From Kalaharituber pfeilii (Eukaryota > Ascomycota > Pezizomycetes > Pezizales > Pezizaceae), in NCBI GenBank assembly GCA_015179045.1, contig WHUZ01000005.1:1860001-1924000 (forward strand): a stretch of 64,000 bases of DNA. Direction: 5' to 3'. The notes under the pieces were generated by a model that was not told where the DNA came from, ran no database searches, and worked only from the letters and a program-made list of their open reading frames with translations. Below are positions 10,920-24,114 of the stretch, in pieces. A program made the translations under genes and the position numbers. Numbering within the stretch: the stretch's first letter is position 1; each line of letters begins with the position of its first letter.

Positions 10920-12887
10920 TTACAACCCAGCCGAAGCCTTCAACCTAAACATACTCGAATAAACAGCATCCACTACAGGGCTAGCAGAAATTCTCCGCCC
11001 ACCAAAGAAGCGCCCGTTGAGACCTTGAATAGCCTTTTCTCCCCCGGAGACTTTCTCAAATTTGATGTAAATCTCTCCTTGGGAATTAGGATCCAATGAG
11101 ATGTGAACAATCTTGCCATATTTGCTTTCGCACTCGGCTTTGACATCTTCTTCTAGTTCCTTTACCCAGGAATCGCCACTTTCCCTATAATCTCTCGTGA
11201 GCAAAAGTGAAAAATTGAATGTTGGGAATGAAGAACTTACTCTGCTGGATCAAACATATTTTTCAGGACAATACAACGGCTTGCCATAGAAACATTCACA
11301 GGCAGGGGCTTAGGGGGAAGTTTTTCAGGCAACCTTTGTTGTGGTTTCTGTGATTTGTCTCCCGGTTTCCCAGTTGTGGCCGGAGTTGGCTCGTCCTGTC
11401 TCGCCAGCTTGCGCATAAGCAAATCCCTACTGTAGTTATTGAAGTTCACACCAGCAACGTCTGTATCATCGAGTGCACTGGCCCCTGCTCCCACGTTTTT
11501 ATCGTCATTTCTGCCACCTCCTCCGCCACTGCGTCTGCCCTCGTAACCCCCTTGATGGGCCTGCTGTCCCCCAAATCTCTGCAGCATTTGGGCTGTAGAT
11601 TCTGGAGTGAATTTATCATTTCCAAGTCCAACACGGATAGGGCGCCCTGCAAGGTCGAAACCATTCATCTTTTCTAGTGCCTCTCTTGCTTGTGCAGGAT
11701 CGCGGTATCTATGGAGCAAAAGTTAGACCGCTAACCTCGTAAAATATCAGAATAATTCCATAGGCTTCAACTTACTGTACAAACCCATATCCCCTGCTTC
11801 TTCCGCCTTCTTCTTTCTGCAATTGAACGAACTCTAATTCTCCCCACGGCTCAAAGACATGGCGAAGGTCACTTTCCGTAATGCTGAAATGTATATTGCC
11901 CACATACAATCTATGGAAAGGGACTGTATTAGCGTCTTTTTGAGCGGCTTGATCAACGCGAGCTTGGCGATTCTTCTCAGCTTCCGTGAGCTGTGCAATA
12001 ATAGGAATTCCCAGAAGTCGTTGCCCGGTCAATTGAATGGCCTTCGCAACGGATGCTTCATCCTTGAATTCTACATAGCCAACACTATTCGAATAGGTAA
12101 GTTAGCCCATGCATCAGTTTCTAATCTATCAAAATGAGCGCTCACCCTTTAGATCTCCCACTCACTCGATCTTTGACAATCTGTGCTTCCTTCACTGGAC
12201 CTGCCTTCTCAAAAAATGCCACTAGTTCTTTGGTTCTCAGCCTTGCCGCCAATTGCTGAACGAACACAGTTCTTCGATCACGTTCATCTTCGGTGAGCGG
12301 TGGAGAGCGAGTTCTGTATCACATCAGTAAGCAATGGATCAGAGAAGCTGTTAGATGAAAGAACAAACCTAGATCTGGATCGCCCTCCCCTTCTACGAGG
12401 GGACTTCGATCTTCTCCTTCTCCTATCATAGTCCCTGTCATCACGATCATCATAATCGCGGCGACGATAATACCTATCATCGCGATCTCTTTCTCTGTCT
12501 CTATCCCTGTCCGCAGAGTAGCGGCCACGCCTTTCATCATATCCATCATCATCGTAATCTCTCCTTCGTCGTCTAGAAATGCATAATATTAGTCCTTGAT
12601 TTGAGCTTTGTAGCCGCAGGATATGTGACATACCGCTCACTGTCCCTACTTCGACTCCTTCTGCGCCTACTGTCATGGCTTCGCGGGGTACTCCTGCCGT
12701 CATCCCTTTCTCTGTCTATGCCCCTGTCCTTGTCATCCCGATGCCTATCGCCTCGGTCTCTACCGTCCTTTCCGTTTCGTACATCACCATCGGCCGCTCC
12801 GGAGGAGGAAGGTCTATCATGGTGCTTAGATGGTGTTGCAGCCTTGAAAGGTTCTTCAAGAAGGGCTTCTACGTCTAGGGAAGACAT
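10920..12887 (-). CDS. rsd1: RBM39/CAPER-type splicing factor (Rsd1-like), 558 aa
   Basis: Six exons join in frame: 12887-12634, 12572-12369, 12313-12146, 12084-11776, 11708-11241 and 11193-10920. Introns are 47-67 nt, all GT-AG. The order is that of RBM39: an Arg/Asp/Ser-rich N-terminus (about residues 45-155, with RS and RD repeats), RRM1 (about 166-243, RTVFVQQL then SKGVGYVEF), RRM2 (about 265-343, RLYVGNI then RGYGFVQY), a Gly-rich linker, and a C-terminal U2AF-homology-motif RRM (about 453-550, [13 protein letters not shown] then NGRFFGGR). Known members bind U2AF/SF3b1 ligand motifs in the nucleus and help 3' splice-site choice. Start: the ATG at 12887 gives the family-like [14 protein letters not shown]; an upstream in-frame ATG at 12938 would add 17 residues. 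It is divergent from SEC63. Confidence 0.9.
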
Positions 12888-13694
12888 CTCTACAGAATGA
12901 ATGCTTTTCTCTCTGACCTTCCTGCTTGCCTTGTTCAACTGGATTTATTTTGTAGCCTGGGTATGTTGTTTCGTAGTTGGAGCCGCAGACCTAGTACTCG
13001 ATCGTTTTGATTGTTGAGTTGGCTTGCGTACTCGACACACGTACACAAGGGGGGAGGGGACAGAAAGTGAAGAGCGAACCCTTTGATATGTATCCTAGAC
13101 TGCTCGAGCGACCTATGAGAGCTAGTATTCACTGGGGCAACGTGGGGATTTCTGGATGTGGGATGTCTGTTATGTAGTCGGGTCTGGGATAGGATTGCGC
13201 TGGGGCGAGGATTTGGGGGGGGGGGACCAAGACCAGATTGAAGCTTAATAGCGGAGGAGGCCCGCCTGCCGACCGAGCACTGCTGGTGAAAAGTCTGACG
13301 GTGTCGCTTAGTCAGCTTCTCTGCATGCGCTGAGTCAGTACATCGTCCACGTGACCAGCGGCTTGCTGCCAGAGGACACATGTTGTTTCCACTGCGGCGG
13401 CGCAGAGCAGGGGTCTGCCGCTGAGACACCTCAAGGAAAGCAGCTGCTACTGAAAGAATCTACAACGGCCACATATTCACCATCTATCTGGCACACCCTA
13501 GAAAAGGCGCCCTGTCCTCGACCGCTGCGAGCGTTCAGCTCCATCTAATCATCACCCATCCCACCCCCCTCAACTCCGATACTGGCTGCTGTACCCCGCC
13601 AAACCACATCCCCTCTTCCCCCGCGCCCTACTAGCGATTACCGCCAGAACGGGAGCTCTCTGCTTCAGTAGACGGGCAAGGACACAATACAGAC
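12888..13694. promoter_or_regulatory. Shared upstream region of the RBM39-like gene and SEC63
   Basis: About 800 bp separates the two start codons on opposite strands, so both promoters must lie here. The sequence is moderately GC-rich, with a G-run near 13217-13226 and C-runs at 13560-13610. No TATA box or known operator could be assigned. Confidence 0.5.
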
Positions 13695-16056
13695 ATGTCC
13701 AGAGAGTACAACTATGACAATGAGGTACTGCATACCTGTTGTAGCTTCTAGCCGTAATAGTTTGCGCAGCAACAGAGACAACAGCAATTGCTAACCATGG
13801 TCATTTCATCAGGGTCAATTTTTCCCTTACTTCGTGCTGACCTTGTTGGGGCTTATCCTCGCTCCACTTACATATTCGACGTTTGCCCCAAGCAAAAGTA
13901 CGTCTATTCGCTCTCTAAGTCATGGGATGCGTAACTGACCTTATTGGCTCCATCGCAGGCTCACGAGCTTCTAAAATTCCTCTTGTGCAGACTGGCTTTG
14001 TGCCTCCAAATGCCGACCTTATTAAAGCCGCTAGACGAAGACAAGCGAAGCGAGAAAGGCGATTAAAACGTTTCATCTCGATAGTGCTTGGATGGGGTTT
14101 ATTTGCTTATATGGTATATCTGATTGTCACTACGACAACCAAGGTGTCGAAGATATGGGATCCCTATGAAATTTTGGGTATATCTACGGTATGGGACAAT
14201 TTACAGTCGAAGCACATTGCTGCTGTTGTCTAACTGTGATTTGCAGTCAGCTTCCGAGAAAGATATCAAGAAGCATTACCGGAAATTGGCTATGCAGTAT
14301 CATCCCGACAAAGTCACGCCGGCAGGAAATGAAACCATGGAATCTTTGAACGATCGATACGTAGAAATGACAAAGGCTTACAAGGTTCTCACTGATGAGG
14401 AAGTGAGGAACAATTATATTCTCTATGGTCATCCCGATGGCAGACAGTCTACATCCATAGGTATTGCCTTGCCTCAATGGATTGTTGCTGCTGAGAATAT
14501 CTACTATGTCTTGGCAGCATACGGCTTCATCTTTGGCATTGTGCTTCCATATACTGTTGGGAAGTGGTGGTATGGTACTAAAAAGCATACAAAAGATGGT
14601 GTCTTGACAGAGTCCGCTGGAAGTCTATTTAAGGCATACGACCAGGTTGCAGATGAACGAAGGCTCGTTGAGATTTTACCACTCGGAGAGGAGTACAAAG
14701 ATCTTGTAGCGCAATGGGGAAATATTGATGATGCTTTCGTTGAGAGCAAGTTAGAGAAAGTCATTGGGGAGAAATCGTTCAAGCGGCTACAGGAGATGGA
14801 ACCGGGACCACGGAGAAAGGCGCTGAGCCTGCTATGGGCTTACCTGTATCGAGTTGATTTTGGTTCTGAGAAGCTTGAAAACGGTATGTCAAGGTGTGGT
14901 TACCTATGAAGTACATTATGCTAACTTCTGCACTCCAGCAAAATTGGATACCGCACCGCCAGCTACTGCTCTCAACAACTCTTTCCTATCCATAGCACTT
15001 GCCTACGGCAGCACAGCTCCTATCTTAGCATCTATGCATGTTTCCCAGTCTCTCATTCAAGCTATTGCGCCTGGTGACTCTCCACTTCTGCAGCTACCGG
15101 CCTTTACTCCAGCAGTGGCTGCTGCTGTTGAGCAAGATGGTGGAAAGAACCATTGGACAATTCAGCGTTTTATGGCCCTTCCGGAACAACGCCGCCGACA
15201 GCTCTGCATAGGCAAAGGACTGTTGACCGAATCCGAATACAACCAAGCAATTGCATTTGCAAAGAAGCTTCCTGCGCTGAAGGTCGAAGCCGCATTCTTT
15301 AAGGTCGCTGGGGAGAAATTCGTGACTGTTTCATCTCTCGTGCAATTCGTCGTGAAGGCCAGAATTGCCCCTCCAGGAGCGGATCTTAAACCAGTTGATG
15401 AGAAGGACTTGGCAGACGAGGATCCAGATGAAGGCGATGTTGATGCCCTTATTGGTAGAAAGCCACGTTGGTCGCAAACGGCTGCTAAGACTTCAAGCAA
15501 ACTCCAACCCAATCCCCTTGCCCATGCACCATATTACCCACGAGATTATTCCCCACGGTGGCATCTATTCCTTGCAGACGCAAAGCAAGGAAAGATGGTT
15601 ATTCCTCCAACCACATTCTCACAGTTAGAGAAAACTGAGGAGGGTGGTATTGAGACTCTTAAGCTACAATTCCAGGCTCCACCCCAGAAGGGCGAATACA
15701 CCTTCGTCATGCATCTTGTCAATGATGCATATCTTGGCATGGACACGAAAATGAACGTACGAATGGTGGTCGAAGGACCTGAGAAAGTCATGCAACTCCA
15801 GGCGGAGGAAGACGAGATTAGTGAACCGGATGAAGGTAAGATAATATCTACCATCTGCATGAATGAATAGGTGCTAATAAGTATGGTAGACTCGATAGCA
15901 GGTCAGATGAACGCTATGCGGGGCGGTGCCGTAAAGAAGAAAAAGGTAGTGACGGACAGTGATGACGACGAAGACGAGGAGGAGAGTGACACCGATGGCG
16001 AGAAGGTTCAAGATGATAGCGAGACGGATACCGACACTGATACAGATGAGGAATAA
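13695..16056 (+). CDS. sec63: Sec63, ER protein-translocation J-domain protein, 681 aa
   Basis: Six exons join in frame: 13695-13724, 13813-13897, 13959-14188, 14247-14883, 14939-15835 and 15890-16056. The first exon encodes only ten residues. Sec63 sits in the ER membrane next to the Sec61 channel and uses a lumenal J domain to recruit the Hsp70 Kar2/BiP. Visible here: TM1 about 15-33, TM2 about 77-97, J domain starting near residue 102 (WDPYEILGI) with the HPD triad at about 134-136, TM3 about 199-220, then the cytosolic Brl/Sec63 region and an acidic tail (about 640-681, Asp/Glu/Ser/Thr runs) that in yeast binds Sec62. Length and order match fungal Sec63. The HPD motif is intact, so the protein should be active. 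Confidence 0.95.
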
Positions 16057-17592
16057 ACGAATCACACAAAGAAAAGCCTGTATTGTTGGCTTACGATTTT
16101 TCTGCCTTGATGTCTGGTTATTATAATATTGATAACTTTATTTTTTTCCCCGAGTATTACGCATTCGGCAAATGTTTCTTTGGTGTAGTTTTATTTATTC
16201 ATTTCCCTGTTTCTTTACTTTTCTTTATCTGTTGTTTTGTTTTTCTTTTTCAGCGTCGGGGCACGTGTCAGTCTCGAACCGGGAGGTGTTGCTTTTCTTC
16301 TGACATGGGTACTGTTTCTTTCTTCATCTATTACTTTTTGTTGATGGCGTTGTCCTTTGTGTTTGTCTTTGTTGGCTTGAATCGCTGGCATCGCTTGTGC
16401 AGAGGGTTCTCGTAGTCTGGTTGCATTCTTGATTAGCTTGTTACCCTCAAGCTATTAGATGAGGTTAGACTTTCCCCGACGCCCGCCCTCAAAATCCGGC
16501 TGGGGCTGTATTATAAATTATTATAACTTCTGGAGAAACATTGCCACTTCATTGATGATGAGATATGAGATATGAGAGTATACATACTTTATAAAAACTT
16601 AACTGATTCAACTCTCCAGCTTCCTCATACACCCCGTGACTCGCTGTAGAAGATTAGACCACTGCTACCCCTGGCTTGGCATTACATGCGCTGGACGACC
16701 TCTGTGAACTCGGCACCCTCTGCAACAATTAATGCAGAGGCACATCCATCATACTACGCAATTGTTCACCACAGAAATCACTATGCTTCGGTTTCAAGGC
16801 GCCCCCAGCCCAGATGCCTGATTACGTGCGTCATTCCGTAGCGAGATCAGAAGTTACTAGGTTATAGCCATCTGTCCAGCATCTATCGACCGGACACAGC
16901 TGAGCGCCGCCCCGAGGCCCACCTGTACGTAGTCTCATGCCAAGCCCCTACTAGTAGACCTGTACGAGCTTGCGCAGACGCGTGGTGCCATGGTGCTGGC
17001 TGTGAACTCCGACAGCTAAAGCGGGAAGACATGAAGCCCAAATACAGCATCACGCACTCCACAAAGCAAGTGTCCAACGTTTCCATCAGGGCCCCAGCAC
17101 CAGCGTCTAAGGTTTTTTTGCGGTTTCTCATCGGAGGTATATTCCCATAAAACGTTCTTGGTCCTAACCTAGCCTCGTGGTCCCAACGAGTGTACAACCT
17201 GACCCCGCCTCTGTGAGCCATATACGTCACCCATTGCTACCCAACTGCATCCTCACGCGGTCTTGTGGCTTCATATGACTGGCGTCCCTGTTGGGACCCA
17301 GGCATCGCGGTCGCACGCGGGCTCCTTGCCGCCTGCATTGACTACCCAGCGGCATGCTGAGCACACCACCGGCGCAATGCTAAAATCGAGATAGCTCCAG
17401 ATCGAGCAGCTCCAGACACTGCACGCCAACGAAGGTGAAACACAAAAGACCGTACCTGCACCCGCAGCATTGATTGACGCATCATAAGGAATGATGTAAG
17501 CATTCTCCGTTGGAAGAGATTTGGCTTTGCTCCACACTATATATTACTTCACTATAGCTACATAAGCCACAGGAATGTAAACAGACGGCCTT
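16057..17592. other. gene-free spacer 3' of SEC63
   Basis: T-rich sequence directly after the SEC63 stop is probably its 3' untranslated region. Beyond it I see no gene; minus-strand frames at 16883-17230 and 17271-17537 have no recognisable motifs. Confidence 0.4.
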
Positions 17593-17604
17593 TGTCCCTT
17601 GGGC

Positions 17605-18469
17605 TTTTTTATATATCACGTAACCCGGCCCCGCTTACAGCTCTCCGCCATGACAGGGCCCTGGGCCGACGCCCTCAGCGCTCGGAGGCAAGCACATCAA
17701 AAGAAATCAAATACGCGCTACATACATGCTTCCCTCCGCCTCTCCGCCTCCGTCCTACCCGTACTGACCGCCTCGTACCTCTGGCGGGGGGAAGAGCTGC
17801 TCGGGAACGACCACCTTTCGCCGCCATCTCGATCCACTTGCCTCCTTCCAGATCCTCCCACATTCCCCACCCCACACGGGCTCCTCAGTTCCCCGCACCT
17901 AAAGGCCAAGTGTTCTCCAGTCTGTCTTTCCCCACACGTGCATCTTTCACCTCCCGCTCTCCTTCGACCTACCCTCACTTTCCATTACCTATCCCCGTTT
18001 CTGTCATCAACCTCGTGAGGGTGGTAGCCGCTTGCCTGTTCCATCTCATGACCCCCCTCTCCGTACCTCGGCTCCTTTCTTCTCACCGTCGCTCTTATCT
18101 GCGTCCACTTCTGTCTCAGACCTCCCTCTGTCACCACTGATCTTCCTCCCCTCCTTGTCGCTTTCTTTGCCTCCTCATCTGCCCTCTCATTCTCTTTTAT
18201 CCCTATGTGTGCTTAACGCACATGAGTTTCACCGCTTTCCCCGCCTTCTTTCTCCTTGCCATCTTTTTCACCGCCTCCCGCAGGTCCTCTGTCCTTGTCC
18301 TGCCCGTCTTTCTCGTCCTTATTACTGCTGCGACCACTGCCTGTGAATCGGTCAATATCATCACCGGCACTTCGGCCGAGTTTTCCAGACCCTTCCTCAT
18401 TCTTGATCTCTCCATCCCACACTGTCGCCATGCTTTCTCCTCCCCTCGTCCCATTTCCAGAACCTACCC
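17605..18469 (-). mobile_element. 5'-truncated LINE (non-LTR retrotransposon): RNase H and C-terminal Cys/His motif, broken
   Basis: Read on the minus strand this is the 3' part of a LINE open frame. Starting at the truncated end: GNGTRG..TVWDGEI (RNase H catalytic Glu region), MILTDSQAVVAAV (catalytic Asp), then KAHIGIKENERADEEAKKAT (the His/Asp end of RNase H), TEGGLRQKW, and much later CTCGERQTGEHLAFRC, a degenerate Cys/His motif usual at LINE C-termini. At least two frameshifts split these (one near 18400-18420, one near 18218), so it is a dead copy. It ends in a short A-run at the low-coordinate side. A 12-bp direct repeat with one mismatch, TGTCC[C/T]TTGGGC, flanks it (17593-17604 and 18470-18481) and reads as the target-site duplication. 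Clade (Tad-like) is inferred. Confidence 0.85.
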
Positions 18470-18481
18470 TGTCCTTTGGGC

Positions 18482-20010
18482 ATTGAACACATACATGTAC
18501 TCACCCTTATATTGGTCTATTACTGTGCAGGATTCGCGACCGCTGTCAGAAGACAGATAAAGACCCTCACTTTTGTGGGCAGTGGGGTTAGTGCTATATA
18601 TGACGTAGGAGGGTCTCAAGCTTTCGTCAGCCGGGCGATGCGTGAAAGCAGAGTTCTGACCGTTTATGGGCGTGCTGGAGAAGTGGAGGGCAGATTGGCG
18701 GCGATGGTGAGGCTCTAGGGAGAAGAGAAGCAGAAGTGTATACCTAAAAAGGGAGTACTATAGCAGAGGAGAAGGGCTTGAAGCGATACTATAAACGAAT
18801 GCTGGATCGCCACTGGAGCTCACCACAATTGCTACACCGCTGTTGTGGAGATTTAACATCACATCTATTCTTCAGCAGGTCTTGACACATTTGGCCCCCA
18901 TTGTGGTTATCACTCGGGGATTGCCATATTCACATTTTTCTCAGAGCTCAGAAGGGGCGTAAAATTTTACAGCGCTCAACTACTGTACTTTTTAAACCTC
19001 AATTTTGTAGAGGCTGTAGATGTCGACATTTCTTACGCTCCAATGTGCACAACCCAAAGATCAGCTACAGGGACAAGGGGAACGGAGTTGGCACGTACAA
19101 GCTTCGTCTAACCGACAACCGACACCTGCGTAACACCAGGTCACCTTGGAGTGTGATATAGTAGCAGCACGGCAGCCTGCCCGTCTCTGCATCTTTTCTC
19201 TACAATGCCTTCTTACGTTCGACGCTGACAGTATGTGCAGCGTATTTGCGCTAGGCGGTATGCGCAAGCCATGAGTAGATACGCTATCTGGCGGACAACG
19301 CAAGTACCGCAGCAATTGGGTCCCTTATGACCAAACGGCAAGCGGTTCGCTTCCGCTCGGGGCCCCTTACAAGTGTGGTTTCATTTACCTTGCATCATGC
19401 TACCACTCAGTATAACTCTATTTAGAGGGCCCCCTGGCTCAAAGTAATTCTGGAAACTTACCCTAAGCAATCAAACCGAACGCAGAGACGACTCGTTTCC
19501 TTCTCACTAATGCCGCAAGTCCTGATCGCTTGGATGACACTCTTCATCACGCTGCTAGTAGTCCCTTGATGACTTTAGCGCACTTTTGGGGTTCTCCTAT
19601 AGCCGATGGTCTCATATAACCTCATAGTATCTTACAACCCAAATTCTACAGTATATACTTGACGCGTACAGCTATATGGTTAGGCCTTACTTTAGCCCCA
19701 TCTCTACAAACTTGGATATGAGGAGTTGGTAGGAGTTACTGAGGGAACATTGGTGGTAAACTGCATATGTAGTGGTGTGATGTAAAGATAGGGCTCGCTA
19801 TATATACATATGCAAGCCCATTATCTTGTCTGTATACACATTTCGAGTTCTTGAGCTTCCACAAATGTTAAGTTGAGTCTCAGTGATGTTATATACTACG
19901 GAGCTCGGTAGCTGCAGATTTAATATTCTTTTGAGGTTTCGAAACGTGGGGGTGACATGACTCACTCAAACAAACATCAGGGTAACGTCGTCATAGCCCC
20001 ATGCGGCATA
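18482..20010. other. gene-free stretch
   Basis: No gene or recognised element. Open frames are under 90 codons and carry no motifs. Confidence 0.4.
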
Positions 20011-20176
20011 CAGTCGAACAGAGGCTCATATTGGATCCTGTCATGTTGGATAACCTGTCTTATTGGATCAACTTTGCCAGTCCAAGCCAATTGGGCCAGT
20101 GGGGATTATTGGATATTTTGTCTTATTGGATAATACCCGTTGGTCCTGGCCTTATCCAATATAACAGGTTGAACTG
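20011..20176. mobile_element. 166-bp MITE, copy 1 (pogo/Tc1-type, TA duplication)
   Basis: The element starts CAGTCGAAC at 20011 and ends GTTGAACTG at 20176, with TA immediately outside both ends (20009-20010, 20177-20178). The ends form an imperfect inverted repeat of about 25-28 bp. Internally the word TTATTGGAT recurs. A second copy in opposite orientation is at 30185-30344. There is no coding capacity. Confidence 0.75.
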
Positions 20177-23100
20177 TACAAATAATGATATATCCAAGTG
20201 TGATATCAGGGTAAATCGCCCAATCCTTGAAGCTTGATTCTGTGCTAACGAATGATTTATTCGAATCCTTATAGTCTCGTGAATCCTTGCTGCTCAGTTG
20301 CCAAGCTTTCAATGGCAAACAACTTTTTGAAGTCAGAACAAACTTTGTCTTGTAAAACAAAACTAGTCTTATTGGAGAGATCCTGGCCACATGTTTATTT
20401 GGGCCTCCACTATCATCTCTTGCTTACATCCCGCTAATATGATGGATATGTCGCGATATAGGCACTGAAAACACAAACTCCTCAAAGCTTTTTGTGACCA
20501 TGCCATGCCAACTTGCCCAATTGCCTGCAGCTCTAATCTATAGCTGAAAATCGCCATTTGCAGGTCAAAAATCTTATTAAACATATTTGAAACATAGCAA
20601 TGCATTAAAACCCAGCTGCTTAGTACGTGGAAGTAATGTACTCAATTGTTTCCACCTTGCATCCCTTCAGGTGGCATGATTGATTCAAACTGCTCGCGCA
20701 CAATACGAGAGACAAACGTATCTGATTCGAATTATATAATTACAAATCTCTGTATCCTGATAAGAAACGTACAAGGTTCTCTGGCCGTACACATCCATAA
20801 ATGTTAGCAAGAACTGTATTCACATTCGACCTTTGTCACGGCCAGGGCAGCTGCACTGTTCGAGGCTCGAATACATCACATTATCAATAACATTTGATTG
20901 GCTTCTGGTCTTTAGCTTCTGGATTAGAATACCTTGTAGGAACGCTGATGAGACCCCTGGGCCGGCATCCCCAATGTCAGCATAGTCTAGAGGCATGTTC
21001 CTAGGCAGTCAGTGAGAGGAATGCAGACGACCGAATGCGCAGTCACCTCGTAAGTTCTACAATCACAATGGTGAGTATACTGTGATGCCTGACTCAGTAC
21101 CAAAATGAGTATGTCAGATTGGAGGAACACCCAGACTTTACCTTGCAGCTCGATCCAGCGCAGTAGTATTGTCCAGGTGCTGTTTCATGCTCTAAGGTTT
21201 GTAGAGGGACCAGATGATCATATTTGCTGGAGATCCTTGAGTATACACTTACCTCTTGTTCCTGCGGGAGGAAAGGGAGCTCGACCTCGATATCATTTAC
21301 GACGTCGTACAGGATGAGCCTGAGTTTGGTATGCCTGTATGCGGTAGCCTTCAAAAGCGGGTTCACCGAAGCGGGAGTATTCAGCCAGGTAATCAAGTGC
21401 AGCATTTGCTCCAATGAGGTGCCTTAGTTCTCAGTATGTTTTCAGTATTTTTCAGCATATCAAATTTGGTACCTATATCTAGGAATAGAATTGAGGTGAC
21501 GGAGCCACGTATAAGTTTCAGAGAGCTGCCTCACCTAGCGGTAAAGGCTGCATTCAGAATTACATTGATGCATGTTTCAAGAAACCTGCACGGGTATACG
21601 AACTGCCAACGTTCATCCCACCCGAGAAACCCTTGCGTAGCACAGCAAACCAGCAACATGTGTGACCACAGGTCTTCGATGTCCATCTCCATTTGATGTA
21701 GTTATGAGGTTGACTTCGAACTATTTTTATAGGACAAGTCATTTCGGTGCACACTCGAGATCAGGCCACCTTTTTCCTGACTTGTTGCTGCTGTATGGCG
21801 CCATTGGTTCGGGGAATAGGCTCAGTAGATCGTAAGCCACAATGATTCACCAAGAAGGTAAAGTGAAACCAGGTTAACGACGGTTGCCCAGTCGTTGGAT
21901 CGAATCGAATTCGAATTATGGCGTTGGAAATCGATAATACGTAATATGTTGCGTGCCACACATGTAGTGGAAATCCTTGCTATATTGCAAAATGTAGCTG
22001 CTTGCGGGCTTAGGCGTTCGCGAACCAGGCCTTGGAGTTTGCCTTAATTCTTTGAGATCAGGCTCAGAGCTGGTCCCAACATCATAAGCCTTTTTTCTTT
22101 TTTTCTTTTTAATATCATTACTTGTTTGCCGCCCTATGGGCTATGACAAGATACCATGAGACATTGCTTACATGGGGTTCTACGGCCAGTTGAAGGCGTT
22201 GGATGATTGTCTTGTCTAATGAATTAACGCATATGATGTTCATAGCCACCAGGCCCCCCAGCAGTCGGTGTAACTGAACATCTGCGTGCCTTCAAGGTAA
22301 TTATCTGAAAATCAGGTCTATGAGTACACCATAAGGTGAATGTGGAACATGTCCTGCCATGTGTGTCAGTAAAACCTGTTCCACCATATACTGCGCCGTA
22401 GAGAGATACCAATATATCCTGAATTTCGACAATATCATCGCCTTGGTCTGGAGATGCTTGCATTGTATCATCGTACAATCACTGTTGTCTCAATTCACAA
22501 TCCGCTTCTTAAGATATTACAATATCACATTAGGCGGCAAGAGCATCCGGACCGTATATGCTGAGCTCGTAAACTCATTTACAGCTGGGTGTTATTTTGT
22601 GAGGCAAATTAGGACCCCTAGTCAATTCGAATCTGATTCTGGTATTGCATGCAGTTGAGTCAATGTATATGTGGCCACGCTTGAAATTCAGTAACTTTCA
22701 TGGGAGCATCCTCTTATTAATCAGACTAGACGTTTCACAATACCCAAATATTGCCCAAAGATTATCTCTTCTGCCCTCGTACCTGTTTATCAAATAAAGT
22801 GGCCAAGAAGAAGTATTAACAGGGTATCATGTGGTTGCCAGATTATGAATAGGTGTAATGTGCGTTAATTTAGGATATAAGCTAGGTTATACGTATATCA
22901 TGGCATGCCACCATACGTCCATCGGACAGCAAACAAATCCTATATGTTGTATCGATGTATGCGTCGAGTAGAGGGTAACCGATATTGTCGATCAAGCTGC
23001 ACTGATCAGTATTGAACTCAAGTAGGCATAGTGATGCAACTTACCTAATATGTAACATGTGCATCTGTTTTCAAACGGCACAGCCAGGGCATCTACATAT

Positions 23101-23722
23101 CCTATGCTGCCATTTGGACCCCGCCAAAGATAGAAACAGGTACGCGTATAAAATCCTGATCAGATAAACACTAAGGAATTGAAGTGAGCTTGGATGCTTG
23201 CAATAAGAGGCATGAACGCCGATGTATGTGTTGCCTGTATCGAGTCGGACGCCTTTCAATAAGCAAGCTCGCTCCTAAATCGTAACCCACTCGCATGCCA
23301 TTAAAAGTACTTAACTATGAGTACTCTTCTCCTCCATGCCATCATCAAGATAGGTGACAATGGACCAATATAGGTATACAGTTGGCCAGATGCTGCTCCC
23401 GTTGCGTTGCCCACAGCCGATATTGAAATCCCAGAGAGACTGCGGAGCCTATTTCCAGCTGCTGATCGTAATGAAAATAACCGTCTCGTGGCCTGATCAA
23501 GAATACCTGCAGGACTCATACGAAACAATTGGTCTCAGTCAGATCGAATTGTCACTCTAGGTATATAGCAGGTGTCACACGGACCCTCTTGAGTAGCCAC
23601 AGGCAAAATCCATGAGAGAAGCCATAACGCCGAAGACGATGTACTCCGAATCTAATCGGTTAATGGCCCGAGAGTGTCCCAGGCCTTCTGCGTGGAAAGT
23701 GCGCAGCATGATCCAACGTATT
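20177..23722. other. No convincing gene; same-strand open stretches
   Basis: Several minus-strand stretches are open one after another (about 23528-23301, 22478-22224, 21961-21761, 21414-21094 and about 20995-20835). The last, starting MPLDYADIGDAGPGVSSAF and preceded by a TAG acceptor, has a protein-like composition. I could not join them with good splice sites into one product or recognise a family. This may be a decayed gene or chance. Confidence 0.25.
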
Positions 23723-23734
23723 GTACGAACGAAA

Positions 23735-23801
23735 TGCCCTGCCATAGCGAGTAGCGAGAAGCGGGGTTACCTGATTTAAAAAAAAAAAAAAAAAAAAAAA
23801 A
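23735..23801 (+). mobile_element. Very short LINE retroposon copy with 12-bp target duplication
   Basis: About 42 bp of sequence followed by a run of about 24 A is bounded by a perfect 12-bp direct repeat, GTACGAACGAAA (23723-23734 and 23802-23813). The body (CCCTGCCAT, then AGCGGGG, TTACCTGA and poly A) matches the 3' end of the LINE at 17605-18469 read on its coding strand (CCCTGTCAT, AAGCGGGG, GGTTACGTGA). It is thus a severely 5'-truncated insertion of that family. The perfect duplication suggests it is fairly recent. Confidence 0.8.
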
Positions 23802-24114
23802 GTACGAACGAAACAACGTGCTGACTTCTATCCACACAGCATGCCTCACAATATGTGTATAATGTATGCTTTCATCTGTGAACGCTAGTTATAAGTCTCT
23901 TCGCTAGCATATGCTTTGATTGCCAGTACTGTATTCAGTATGTGTCAGACTGGTCACCAGATATAGGCACGCCGCCCAGGAGACTTGGTGCCACCTTTGG
24001 AGCGAAAACCCTCAAGTATTCCAACTGACGGCAGCGCTGAGATGTTGCTGACCTACCTTTTTGTGCAACAGACAGTAGGTCGGTTATCTGTAACGATATA
24101 TTTATAGACATCGT

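Noticed and set aside
16262..16305. tRNA-like TTCGAGA loop on the minus strand downstream of SEC63
   Set aside because: The flanking bases do not form a five-pair T stem and there is no matching A box or acceptor stem.
17592..18560. Plus-strand open frames of 117-182 codons
   Set aside because: They are antisense to the LINE RNase H relic and are low-complexity Pro/Ser/Leu text.
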